Below are positions 1-7,301 of a stretch of 35,422 bases of DNA, piece by piece. Under the pieces are notes generated by a model, which saw nothing but the letters and a program-made list of their open reading frames with translations, ran no database searches and had not been told where the DNA came from. The translations under genes and the position numbers were made by a program. Position 1 is the stretch's first letter. Every line of letters begins with the position of its first letter. The stretch is from NCBI GenBank assembly GCA_964555565.1, contig CAZKTF010000008.1, positions 1-35,422 on the forward strand, read 5' to 3'. The stretch comes from CAZKTF01 sp964555565 (GTDB taxonomy: Bacteria > Planctomycetota > JAJSAM01 > JAKLKS01).

Positions 1-1030
1 CGTCGGCGGGCCCCGGGTCCTCGACGGGCCGGTAGCGGTCCGCGGGCCCCGCCGGCCGGGTCGTCTCCCCGTCCAGCGCGCAGGCCGCGTCCCCGCGGAG
101 CGAGACGTGCCCGCAGCGGGGACAGAGGGTGGCCCCGGCCGGGAGCGGGCGGCGTGCCTCGACCCGGAGCGCGGCCGCGACGGCGGCACCCAGGGCGGCG
201 AAGTTCGGGAAGCGCCGCTCCCTGTCCTTCTCGAGGCAGCGGAGGACGAGGGCATCCACCTCGGGGGACACGAGCGGGTTGCGAGCCGCCGGGGAGGGGG
301 CCGGGACCCGGAGGATGTTGTAGACCTGGTTCTCGACCGAGTCGGCCCGGAGCGGCGGTTCCCCCGCGAGCGCCTCGTAGAGCATCGCCCCCGTCGAGTA
401 GACGTCGCCGCGCCCGTCCGTCGTGCGCGCGTCGCGGAGCTGCTCGGGCGAGACGTAGTACGGGGTCCCGAGCCCCATCCCCTCGTCCGTGAGCGACCCC
501 TCCCTGTGGAAGACCTTCACCACGCCGAAGTCGGAGACCTTGGCCCGGCGCTGCGGCGTGACGAACACGTTGGAGGGCTTGAGGTCGCGGTGGACGATCC
601 CGCGCCCCCCGGGGGTCCGGGCGCTCGCCTCGGCGTGCTGCATCCCGCGCGCGACCCCGAGGGCGTAGTCGAGCGCCTCGGCCGGGAGGAGGGGCCCCCC
701 GGCGGCCAGGAACTCCCCCAGCGTCTTCCCCTCGACGTACTCGAGGAGGAGGAAGGGGCGCCCGGCCTCCTCGAAGGTGCCGCGGGCCTCCACGAGGTTG
801 GGGTGGCGGCCCAGCGCCACCCAGGTCTGGAGCTCGACCCCGAAGCGCCGGAGGACCCGGGCCTGGTCGAGGGCGTCGTCCCGGACGGTCTTCGCGGCGG
901 CCATCTCGCCGCCCGGCCCGCGGAGGATGTAGACCACCCCCATCCCCCCGGGGTGGGCGGCGGTGACCTCCCAGGTCCCGGCGAGTCGGTCGCCGATCCG
1001 GATCTTCGGGGCGCTCACGGGGGGCGCCAT
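1..1030 (-). CDS. Serine/threonine protein kinase (3' end cut by window edge)
   Basis: This is a Hanks-type Ser/Thr kinase that phosphorylates proteins in the cytoplasm. It is open to the left edge, so only the first 343 residues are seen. Visible are a glycine-loop variant (HPGGMGVVY, about residues 26-34), the ATP-binding Lys47 in AAAKTV, the catalytic loop HRDLKPSNV (147-155), DFG (167-169), the activation-loop end GTPYYVSPEQ and the subdomain XI Arg in KDRERRF. After the kinase domain a short CPRCG...C segment (about 303-317) looks like a small zinc ribbon. No membrane segment is seen, but the C-terminus lies outside the window. The first glycine of the usual GxGxxG is replaced, which is common in bacterial homologues. 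The ATG at 1030 was chosen because it lies just before the domain; a GTG four codons later is an alternative and neither has a clear ribosome site. It lies 49 bp downstream of the radical SAM cassette and may be co-transcribed with it. Confidence 0.9.
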   Translation of the reverse strand, partial: MAPPVSAPKIRIGDRLAGTWEVTAAHPGGMGVVYILRGPGGEMAAAKTVRDDALDQARVLRRFGVELQTWVALGRHPNLVEARGTFEEAGRPFLLLEYVEGKTLGEFLAAGGPLLPAEALDYALGVARGMQHAEASARTPGGRGIVHRDLKPSNVFVTPQRRAKVSDFGVVKVFHREGSLTDEGMGLGTPYYVSPEQLRDARTTDGRGDVYSTGAMLYEALAGEPPLRADSVENQVYNILRVPAPSPAARNPLVSPEVDALVLRCLEKDRERRFPNFAALGAAVAAALRVEARRPLPAGATLCPRCGHVSLRGDAACALDGETTRPAGPADRYRPVEDPGPAD

Positions 1031-1079
1031 TGTGGGGTGCGTCCCGCGAGCGGCCAATCAAACGCGGATGAGGGGCGCG

Positions 1080-2159
1080 TCAGACCTCCCGCGTGGCGAG
1101 GGTCGCAGGCTTGGGCGGGGCCTCGCCACGACGCAGGACCTGGGCGAGGAGGGAGGGGTAGGCCTCGCAGGGGGTCCAGCAGTGGGGGCAGCGGCCGGCG
1201 GCGATGGCGGCGCGCTTCTCGGCGGCGAGGGGGGAGTTCCAGATCGGCCCGAGGTCGAGGCCGGTGTCCCGGAGGTTCCCGAGGGGGGAGTCCCACATGG
1301 TGCACGGGTAGACCTGCCAGGTGGGGTCGATGTAGATGGACGACCTGAGGGCCCGGCAGGGCACGGGGGTGCGGCCGGTCTCGACGAAGGAGCGGAGCCG
1401 CTTCTGGTACATGCGCTCGAGGAGGTCCACCGGGCCGGCCCCGCGACCCTTCCTCCGGAGGAACTCCTCGATGTCCGCGAGGAGGTCCTGCCCCGGGGTG
1501 CCCATCCCCACGTTCCCGTAGTAGTGGGCGGACTCCTGGGCCAGGTTCACGTGGAAGTCCTTCTCGGAGACCCCGGGGATGTCCTGGCGCACCCGATCGA
1601 CGATGCGCAGGAGCCCCCCGCGGTTGAAGGGGGAGAGGGTCACGCCGAAGTAGGCGGCGAAGCCCCGCCGCCGGATGGCCCGGAGCTGCCGGAAGGTCTC
1701 CACGGCGTGGCCGTAGGCCCCCTCGATGCGGCGCACCTCGTCGTGCTCCTCCCCGGCCCCGTCGAGGCTCACGGTGACGAGGAGCCGGGGCACCCCGCGC
1801 TCGAGCGCCGTCCGCACCCCCGCGAGGACCGCCTCCGTCTGCTGGCCCGTCGTCGGGAAGTCGAGGAGGTAGAGGTCCCGCGCCTCCTCGACGACGGCGG
1901 CCACGAGGTCGGTGGCGTCGCGGCGCGTGAAGATCTCCCCCCCCGAGAGGTTCACCCAGGAGAAGCCGGGGTTCTTCCGGAAGAAGGTCCGGACCTCCTC
2001 CACGGTCAAGGGGCGGGGCTTCGGGCGCTGCCAGATGTTGCACATCTTGCAGCGGCAGTCGCAGGTCCAGGTGACGATGAGGGTGAGCTTGAAGGGGGCC
2101 GGGTTGACGCCGAAGTTGGACCGGAGGACCCGGGCCCCGAGCGCCAGCAGGCGCCTCAC
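1080..2159 (-). CDS. Radical SAM protein with SPASM-type C-terminus (cassette gene 5)
   Basis: The protein has 359 residues. The radical SAM cluster motif is C33-x3-C37-x2-C40 (within TCDCRCKMC), followed by a SAM-contact motif NLSGGE, here GGE-I rather than GGEP. The C-terminal third carries further cysteines (PCRALRS, VYPCTMW, GRCPHCWTPC), which is the SPASM/twitch pattern for auxiliary iron-sulfur clusters. Family members carry out radical chemistry on peptides or small molecules; the substrate cannot be told from sequence. The GTG start at 2159 overlaps the stop of the upstream membrane protein by four bases (GTGA), so translation is probably coupled. It is the last gene of the five-gene cassette, 49 bp before the kinase. 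No candidate precursor peptide is seen nearby, and the glycosyltransferase neighbours suggest a sugar, lipid or envelope substrate instead. Confidence 0.88.
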   Translation of the reverse strand: MRRLLALGARVLRSNFGVNPAPFKLTLIVTWTCDCRCKMCNIWQRPKPRPLTVEEVRTFFRKNPGFSWVNLSGGEIFTRRDATDLVAAVVEEARDLYLLDFPTTGQQTEAVLAGVRTALERGVPRLLVTVSLDGAGEEHDEVRRIEGAYGHAVETFRQLRAIRRRGFAAYFGVTLSPFNRGGLLRIVDRVRQDIPGVSEKDFHVNLAQESAHYYGNVGMGTPGQDLLADIEEFLRRKGRGAGPVDLLERMYQKRLRSFVETGRTPVPCRALRSSIYIDPTWQVYPCTMWDSPLGNLRDTGLDLGPIWNSPLAAEKRAAIAAGRCPHCWTPCEAYPSLLAQVLRRGEAPPKPATLATREV

Positions 2160-3832
2160 GGCGTCACCGGGGGGCGCGCGAGCGCCTCCACGAGCGCGGC
2201 GTCCCCCGTGGACGCGGCCCAGCGGCGGAGGACGAGGACGCGGGTCTCGAGCCGCGCCCGGGCGGCCGGGGGTTCGCCGCGCCAGGCCTCGTAGGCGGAG
2301 GCGGCCGCATCCGCGACCTCGGCACGCGTGCCCCCGAGGCGGGCGAGGACGCAGGCCCGGGCGAGCCGTGCCGCCGTGAGCCCGCGGGCGCGGCCCCCGA
2401 TCGCCCCCCCCTCCACCCACAGCCGTACCGCCTCCCCGAGACCGTGGGCCGCCGACAGGAACCGGCCCCGGGCGACGGCCTCCCCGGCCGCGGAATTCCC
2501 GAGCGCCTCCTCGGCGATCCCCCGCCGGTACCACGCCCCCGCGTCCCCGGGAGCCCGTTCCAGGTACGCGGCGTAGTACTCCGCCTGCTTCGCCGGGTCG
2601 GTGCTCGCGGCCGCGAGCCCCTGGAGGGCCCGGGCGTTCCCGGGGACCTCCGCGAGGACCGGGGACCAGAGCCGCTCGTCCGACTCCCAGCGCGCCTGCG
2701 CCGGGAGGGCCGCGAGCAGCAGCGCCGGAGCGGCCGGGACGACCCACCCCGCCACCCACGGGCCCAGGCGGTCCGCCGCGGCCCCGAGGGCGAGCGCGGG
2801 GCCGGCCAGGGCGAGGTGGAGGAACCGGTCGGCCACGAGGATCTTCAGGGGGAAGACGACCTGGAGGAGGGTGACCGGCACCAGCGCCGCGAGCGCCCAG
2901 GCGGCGCCCGCCCGGGCCGGCCCGGCCAGGCGGGCGAGCGGGCGGACCCTCCCGATCCAGATCAGGCCCCCGGCGAGGGCGAGGAACCCCGCGGTGAGGC
3001 CGACGGTCGCTCCCACCTGGAGGTCGAACGTCCCCGGGGACGGGAGGAGCACCCGCCCCGCGTAGTGGGCCAGCATCGAGGGCACCGCCAGCGCGACGTC
3101 GGCCGGGCCGAGGCCGAGCCCGGCGTCCTGGCCGAAGGGGGCCGAACCGGAGAGCACCGCCCACCGGGCGATCACGAGGGGGAGGAGCCCCAGCGCGGCG
3201 AAGGCCGGGCCCCGGATCCGCGCGCGGACCCGGGCCGGTCCCCCGGCCGCCAGGTCCGCCGCCACGAGGAGGAGCGGTGCCGCCACCGCCGACTCCTTGG
3301 CCAGGAAGGCGAGCCCCACCATGGACGCCGTGGCCAGGCGCGCGCCCCGGAGGTGGGCCAGGCAGGCCCCGAGGAGGAGCGCGTCGCACAGGAGGTCCCC
3401 CCTCGCGGAGATCCAGGCCGCCGCCTCGGCCTGGACGGGGTGGAGCCCGTAGACGGCCGCGCCGAGGAGGGCCGCCGCGCCCCCGAGTCCCAGGGCGCGC
3501 CCCGCGGCGAAGACCAGGGCCGCGCCGAGGCCGTGGAGGAGGACCGAGACGAGGTGGTGCCCGAAGGGCCCGGGGCCGAGGAGCAGCCGGTCCAGCGCGA
3601 AGGAGAGCGTCCGGAGGGGGCGCCACATGCCGGGCTCCGCACCGTCCAGGCCGGTGGTGGCGGGGTCGAGGGCCTTCCAGGGGGCCGCGGCCACCGCGTC
3701 GATCCCCGGGTTGCCCTCCACGAACCGGTGGTCGTCGTAGACGAAGCCGTGCCCGAGGGCCGGCAGGAACCCCGCCACGGCGGCCGCGAAGGCGAGGACG
3801 AGGAGGACCGCGTCCGCCCGGCGGCCGGTCAC
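2156..3832 (-). CDS. Multi-pass membrane protein, GT-C / TMTC-like glycosyltransferase with TPR-like tail
   Basis: The protein has 558 residues. The N-terminus has a membrane segment (about residues 9-29) followed at once by VYDDHRFVEGNPGI. An acidic pair in the first extracytoplasmic loop is typical of GT-C fold transferases, and the motif resembles TMTC/PMT-type proteins that use a lipid-linked sugar. Several more hydrophobic segments, roughly eight to ten, run to about residue 400. The last 150 residues are soluble and helical (for example AEYYAAYLERAPGDAGAW), like TPR repeats. The likely role is sugar transfer on the outer face of the inner membrane; donor and acceptor are unknown. The GTG start at 3832 overlaps the stop of the glycosyltransferase gene by four bases, and its own stop overlaps the next GTG in the same way. 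A simple TPR membrane protein without catalytic activity is the main alternative. Confidence 0.75.
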   Translation of the reverse strand: MTGRRADAVLLVLAFAAAVAGFLPALGHGFVYDDHRFVEGNPGIDAVAAAPWKALDPATTGLDGAEPGMWRPLRTLSFALDRLLLGPGPFGHHLVSVLLHGLGAALVFAAGRALGLGGAAALLGAAVYGLHPVQAEAAAWISARGDLLCDALLLGACLAHLRGARLATASMVGLAFLAKESAVAAPLLLVAADLAAGGPARVRARIRGPAFAALGLLPLVIARWAVLSGSAPFGQDAGLGLGPADVALAVPSMLAHYAGRVLLPSPGTFDLQVGATVGLTAGFLALAGGLIWIGRVRPLARLAGPARAGAAWALAALVPVTLLQVVFPLKILVADRFLHLALAGPALALGAAADRLGPWVAGWVVPAAPALLLAALPAQARWESDERLWSPVLAEVPGNARALQGLAAASTDPAKQAEYYAAYLERAPGDAGAWYRRGIAEEALGNSAAGEAVARGRFLSAAHGLGEAVRLWVEGGAIGGRARGLTAARLARACVLARLGGTRAEVADAAASAYEAWRGEPPAARARLETRVLVLRRWAASTGDAALVEALARPPVTP

Positions 3833-5067
3833 GCGTCCTCCCCGGGGCCCGGGACCTCGCGGGCCTGCACCCGGGCGGGAGGCGGGACGGACCCCGCCGT
3901 CCCCGCGGCGACGATGCGGTCGGCCGCCTCCGCGACCTCCTCCAGGCGCACGCTCCGGATGCAGACCGGCATCCGGCAACGCGACGTCTTGTGGTTGAAG
4001 TTCGTGAGGCAGGGGGAGCAGGGGGTCCGGTGGTAGAAGGCCACGCTCCCCGCCGCGAGGGGGCCGTAGAGCCGGGGGGTGTTGGGGCCGTAGATCCCGA
4101 GCACGGGCCTCCCGAGGGCGGAGGCGAGATGGACAGGGGCCGTGTCGTTGCTCACGACGAGGGTTGCCCGGCCGCAGAGGGCCGCGAGGCCGCGGACGCC
4201 GAAGCGCCCCGCGGCGGGGAAGACCCGCCCGCGCCGCCTCGCCGCGGCGCGGACCCTCTCCACGAGGTCCGCCTCGGCCGCGGTGCCGGTCACCACCACG
4301 CTGCCTCCGTGGCGCTCGAGGAGGTGGTCGGCCAGGTGGGCGAAGTTCTCCGCGGGCCACCGCCGCCCGAGGAAGTTGTCCCCGGAGCCCGGGTGGAGGA
4401 GGAAGACCGGCCCGCCGGTGTGCCCGGCCTCCCGCAGGAAGGCCTCCGCCTCCTCCCGGTCCGAGGGCCGCACGGGAGGCGGGAGGGGCCGGTACCGCAC
4501 GTTGCGGCCCACCCCGGCCGCCCGGGCCAGGTCGAGGAAGGTCTCCGAGGCGTGCTTCGCGTCGTCGTAGGGGACCCGCGCGTGGTACAGCGCCCCCCGC
4601 CCCTGGCCCGGCGTCTCCAGCCCGACGGCGTGGGGCGCCCCCGAGAGGAAGGCGAAGACCGCCGAGGCGCGGGCGAACTGCTCGAAATCCACCACGAGGT
4701 CGGGGCGCGCCCGCCGCACCGCCCGGAGCGCGCGGAGGTAGGACCAGGCCACGGCCGCGAGGCTCCGGTCCTCCACGAAGTGGACCCGGTCGAGGTCCTC
4801 GACCCCCTCCAGGATGTCGCGGTTGCGGGAGAGCGTCAGGAGCTCGATGCGGGCGCCGGGGTAGCGCGCGCGGAGCGCGCGGAACACCGGGAGCAGGAGG
4901 ACCAGGTTGCCGAGGCCCCAGAACTTGATGCAGAGGATCCGCTCCGGCTCCCCGAGGAGGCCCTGCCGCGGGGCCACGGCCTCGCGCACCGCCCGCGCGC
5001 CCCCCAGCACCGCGCAGGCGACGCGGCCCAGGAACCGGTCGATCCAGCGCGCGAGGTCGAGGGTCAC
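3829..5067 (-). CDS. Glycosyltransferase family 9 (ADP-heptose:LPS heptosyltransferase-like)
   Basis: The protein has 412 residues with the two Rossmann lobes of the GT9/GT-B family. The N-terminal lobe contains ILCIKFWGLGNLVLLLPVF and YPGARIELLT. The C-terminal lobe contains LLHPGSGDN, GSVVVTGT and the signature VSNDTAPVHLASALGRPVLG. The family moves heptose or similar sugars onto lipid A core or other envelope glycans at the inner face of the cytoplasmic membrane. Near the C-terminus a Cys-x2-Cys-x10-Cys-x4-Cys arrangement (CSPC to CRMPVC) is seen, as in many GT9 proteins of uncultivated phyla. The sugar donor cannot be read from the sequence. The GTG start at 5067 overlaps the upstream radical SAM stop by four bases; no better start lies nearby in frame. 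It is the middle gene of the cassette. Confidence 0.9.
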   Translation of the reverse strand: MTLDLARWIDRFLGRVACAVLGGARAVREAVAPRQGLLGEPERILCIKFWGLGNLVLLLPVFRALRARYPGARIELLTLSRNRDILEGVEDLDRVHFVEDRSLAAVAWSYLRALRAVRRARPDLVVDFEQFARASAVFAFLSGAPHAVGLETPGQGRGALYHARVPYDDAKHASETFLDLARAAGVGRNVRYRPLPPPVRPSDREEAEAFLREAGHTGGPVFLLHPGSGDNFLGRRWPAENFAHLADHLLERHGGSVVVTGTAAEADLVERVRAAARRRGRVFPAAGRFGVRGLAALCGRATLVVSNDTAPVHLASALGRPVLGIYGPNTPRLYGPLAAGSVAFYHRTPCSPCLTNFNHKTSRCRMPVCIRSVRLEEVAEAADRIVAAGTAGSVPPPARVQAREVPGPGEDA

Positions 5068-6221
5068 GGGCGGGCCCCCCCGGCCTTCGCCGCGGGGATC
5101 CTCCGGAAGGGGCCCGCCAGCAGGACGTTCAGCTCCATGTGGCAGTTCCAGTAGCAGGCCTGGCAGTTCTTCAGCGCCTCCCGCGCCTCGCCCAGCCCCC
5201 CGCGCCAGAGCGCCGGGATCTCGTCCCCGCTCCGGATCGTGGCCACCGGGCGGTCGAGCTCGCTCACCGGGACGCAGGGGAAGACCCGCCCGTAGCAGTC
5301 CACCACGAGCGAGGCGTAGGGGGCGTGGCAGCGCACCCCGTTCGGCAGGCCGGAGAAGGCCCGCCGGAAGAGCGAGAGGTAGGACGCGGAGTTCTCGAGG
5401 ACCGGGTACCGCTCCCGGAGGGACAGGAGCCCCTCGGCCGCGCGTTCCGCCTCCGGGGCGTACTCCCGCCGCGGCGCCACCTCGTCGAGCGTGCCCCCGT
5501 CCCGGTACTCGTGGGCGGGGATGAAGCCGAGCCCGTCCACCCCCGCCTCCGTGCAGAGGCGCGCCAGCGCCTCCGCCCCGTCCAGGTTGTCCCGGTGGAA
5601 GACCGAGGTGATGGCCACGCGCGGCCGGCGCGCCTTCCCCCGGATCGCCAGGAGGCGCCCCACCCCCTCGAGGATCCGGGCGTGGGACCCGGGGACGCCG
5701 CGGAGCCGGTCGTGGACCGCGGGGTCGGCGGCGTCGAGGGAGACGTTGATGGAGTCCGGGTCCGCCGCGAGGACGCCGTCCAGGCGGGCCCCCGCGAGGA
5801 AGTGGCCGTTGGTGTTCACGTGGGCGACCATGCCCCGCGCGCGGACCTCCCGGAGGATGTCGGGGAGGTCGGGCCGGAGGAAGGGCTCCCCCCCCGTGAT
5901 CCCGACCCCGGCGGTCCCCGCCGCGGCGAACCCCCGGACGACGCCGAGGAGGCCCGCGGTGTCGAACTCCTTCCACCCCTCGCCCGCCCGCCGCTCGGCG
6001 CGCTGCGGGAGCCCGCAGAACACGCAGCGGTAGTTGCACCGGTAGGTGACGACCAGCGTCCCGAGGACGGGGCCCGCGAGCGGGCGCCCCAGGCGCTCCC
6101 CCGCGAGGATCCCCACGGCCTGGAGCCCGCGCCGGGCGAGCCAGCCCCAGTCCCCGGCCGCCGCGCGCTGCCGGACGATGTCCCCGTACTGCCGCCGGAC
6201 GGCCGCGCGCGACCCGCTCAC
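5064..6221 (-). CDS. Radical SAM protein with SPASM-like C-terminus (cassette gene 2)
   Basis: The protein has 385 residues. The cluster motif C62-x3-C66-x2-C69 (CNYRCVFC) is followed by GVGITGGEPFLRPDL, the canonical SAM-binding GGEP element, and then HVNTNG and NVSLD, typical barrel strands. The C-terminal part holds RCHAPYAS, DCYGRVFPC and KNCQACYWNC, a cysteine set fitting a SPASM or twitch domain. It differs clearly in sequence from the radical SAM proteins encoded on either side, so this is not a recent tandem duplication. The substrate is unknown. The GTG at 6221 is in a GTGA overlap with the stop of the preceding gene, which is why it was preferred; no Shine-Dalgarno sequence is obvious, in line with translational coupling. 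Confidence 0.88.
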   Translation of the reverse strand: MSGSRAAVRRQYGDIVRQRAAAGDWGWLARRGLQAVGILAGERLGRPLAGPVLGTLVVTYRCNYRCVFCGLPQRAERRAGEGWKEFDTAGLLGVVRGFAAAGTAGVGITGGEPFLRPDLPDILREVRARGMVAHVNTNGHFLAGARLDGVLAADPDSINVSLDAADPAVHDRLRGVPGSHARILEGVGRLLAIRGKARRPRVAITSVFHRDNLDGAEALARLCTEAGVDGLGFIPAHEYRDGGTLDEVAPRREYAPEAERAAEGLLSLRERYPVLENSASYLSLFRRAFSGLPNGVRCHAPYASLVVDCYGRVFPCVPVSELDRPVATIRSGDEIPALWRGGLGEAREALKNCQACYWNCHMELNVLLAGPFRRIPAAKAGGARP

Positions 6222-7207
6222 GAGAACCGCTTCGACACCCGGGGGCTGTCGAACTCCCCGCAGAAGGCGCAGATCTTCGGGAAGCGCCCGGAGACGTGGG
6301 CGCGGCGGAACTCCCGCATCGCCTCCCCGTTCCAGATCTCCGCGAGCGGCGTCTCCCAGGCGTTCCCGACGACCGCGCTGCCCTCGAAGTCCGCGCAGCA
6401 GACCGAGACCCTGCCGTCCCAGAGGACCACGGCCGCGCCGCGCCACAGCTCGCGGCACGCGGTCTTCCGCTCGGCGGGGACGAACTTCGGGATCGCCTGT
6501 ACCCGGTCGGCGACGCCCCGCCACGCCTCGAAGTAGGAATCGAGCCCCGCCTCGGTCGCCTCGTCCACGACCATGGAGACGTCGATGCGCAGGCGCGCGC
6601 GGGCGCGGTCCCTCTCCTCGCGGAGCGCGAGGATGTCCGCCCGGAGCCGGTCGTAGGAATACCCCCGGATCTTCTCGTGCGTGTCCTTCGTCCCGTCCAC
6701 CGAGAAGGTGACCCGCTCCAGCCCGCAGTCCAGGAGCCGCCGCCGGCGGGCCGGCTGGAGCCGGGTCCCGTTGCTCGTGAGCATCGGGCGCACGCCGCGG
6801 TCCGCGGCGTAGCGGACGAGCTCGAAGACCTCCGGGTGCAGGAGCGGTTCGCCCCACTGGAAGGTGAGGGCGAAGTCCAGGCCCGGGTTCTCGTCGATGA
6901 CCTTGCGGAACAGGGCCGGGTCCATGAAGTCCTTCGGCCGCCGCATGGTCGAGTTGACGGGGCAGATGGTGCAGCGGAGGTTGCAGTGGTTCGTCAGCTC
7001 GAGGTTGACGCTGGTGAGCCGGCCCCCCTTCTCGCTCCCCGCGCGGAAGTAGATCTCGTTGAGGGCGGCCTTCGCGCAGGCGTCCAGCGTGGGGAACTTG
7101 ACCTCCAGGAGTTCGCGCTGGTCGGGCTTGCGCAGGTAGTACTTCGCCCCCGCCCAGGCGATGGCCCCGGCGATCTTCCGCTCGATCGGACCCGCGGCGC
7201 GTCCCAT
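6218..7207 (-). CDS. Radical SAM/SPASM protein (cassette gene 1)
   Basis: The protein has 329 residues. The radical SAM motif is C75-x3-C79-x2-C82 in NHCNLRCTIC. The usual GGEP appears as FQWGEPLLHPE, so one glycine is replaced by tryptophan. Then come TSNGTRL and FSVDGTKDTHEKIRG, both typical of the family. The SPASM end has C251, the pair C270-C271 in VSVCCADFEG, the conserved GNAWETPLAEIWNG block and C313-x2-C316 (CAFC). This layout is common in SPASM enzymes linked with glycosyltransferase clusters. The ATG at 7207 is preceded by GGGAGG at a good distance; an upstream in-frame extension would run through the hairpin at 7254-7283 and is unlikely. It is the first gene of the five-gene cassette, directly after the terminator of the lipoprotein operon. 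Confidence 0.9.
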   Translation of the reverse strand: MGRAAGPIERKIAGAIAWAGAKYYLRKPDQRELLEVKFPTLDACAKAALNEIYFRAGSEKGGRLTSVNLELTNHCNLRCTICPVNSTMRRPKDFMDPALFRKVIDENPGLDFALTFQWGEPLLHPEVFELVRYAADRGVRPMLTSNGTRLQPARRRRLLDCGLERVTFSVDGTKDTHEKIRGYSYDRLRADILALREERDRARARLRIDVSMVVDEATEAGLDSYFEAWRGVADRVQAIPKFVPAERKTACRELWRGAAVVLWDGRVSVCCADFEGSAVVGNAWETPLAEIWNGEAMREFRRAHVSGRFPKICAFCGEFDSPRVSKRFS

Positions 7208-7253
7208 GTGCCTCCCGCGATCCTGCCCGGTCCCGGGCCTCTCCCTCAACAAA

Positions 7254-7283
7254 GCGGGCGCCCGGGGGACCCCGGGCGCCCGC
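7254..7283 (-). terminator. Rho-independent terminator after lipoprotein gene pair
   Basis: There is a perfect 13-bp inverted repeat (7254-7266 with 7271-7283) and a four-base loop. In the minus-strand transcript it lies 18 bases after the stop codon at 7302 and is followed by TTTGTT, a short U-rich tail. It separates the lipoprotein genes from the radical SAM cassette. Confidence 0.8.
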
Positions 7284-7301
7284 GTGTCCGGCTCGATGAC
7301 G

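Noticed and set aside
1079..1091. GTCAGACCTCCC at the radical SAM stop codon as another palindromic element
   Set aside because: Only the core matches; no inverted partner arm was found nearby, so chance is likely.
963..2294. Plus-strand open frame opposite the radical SAM gene
   Set aside because: Its product is Gly/Val/Glu/His-rich without motifs, and the opposite strand has a clear radical SAM/SPASM protein.
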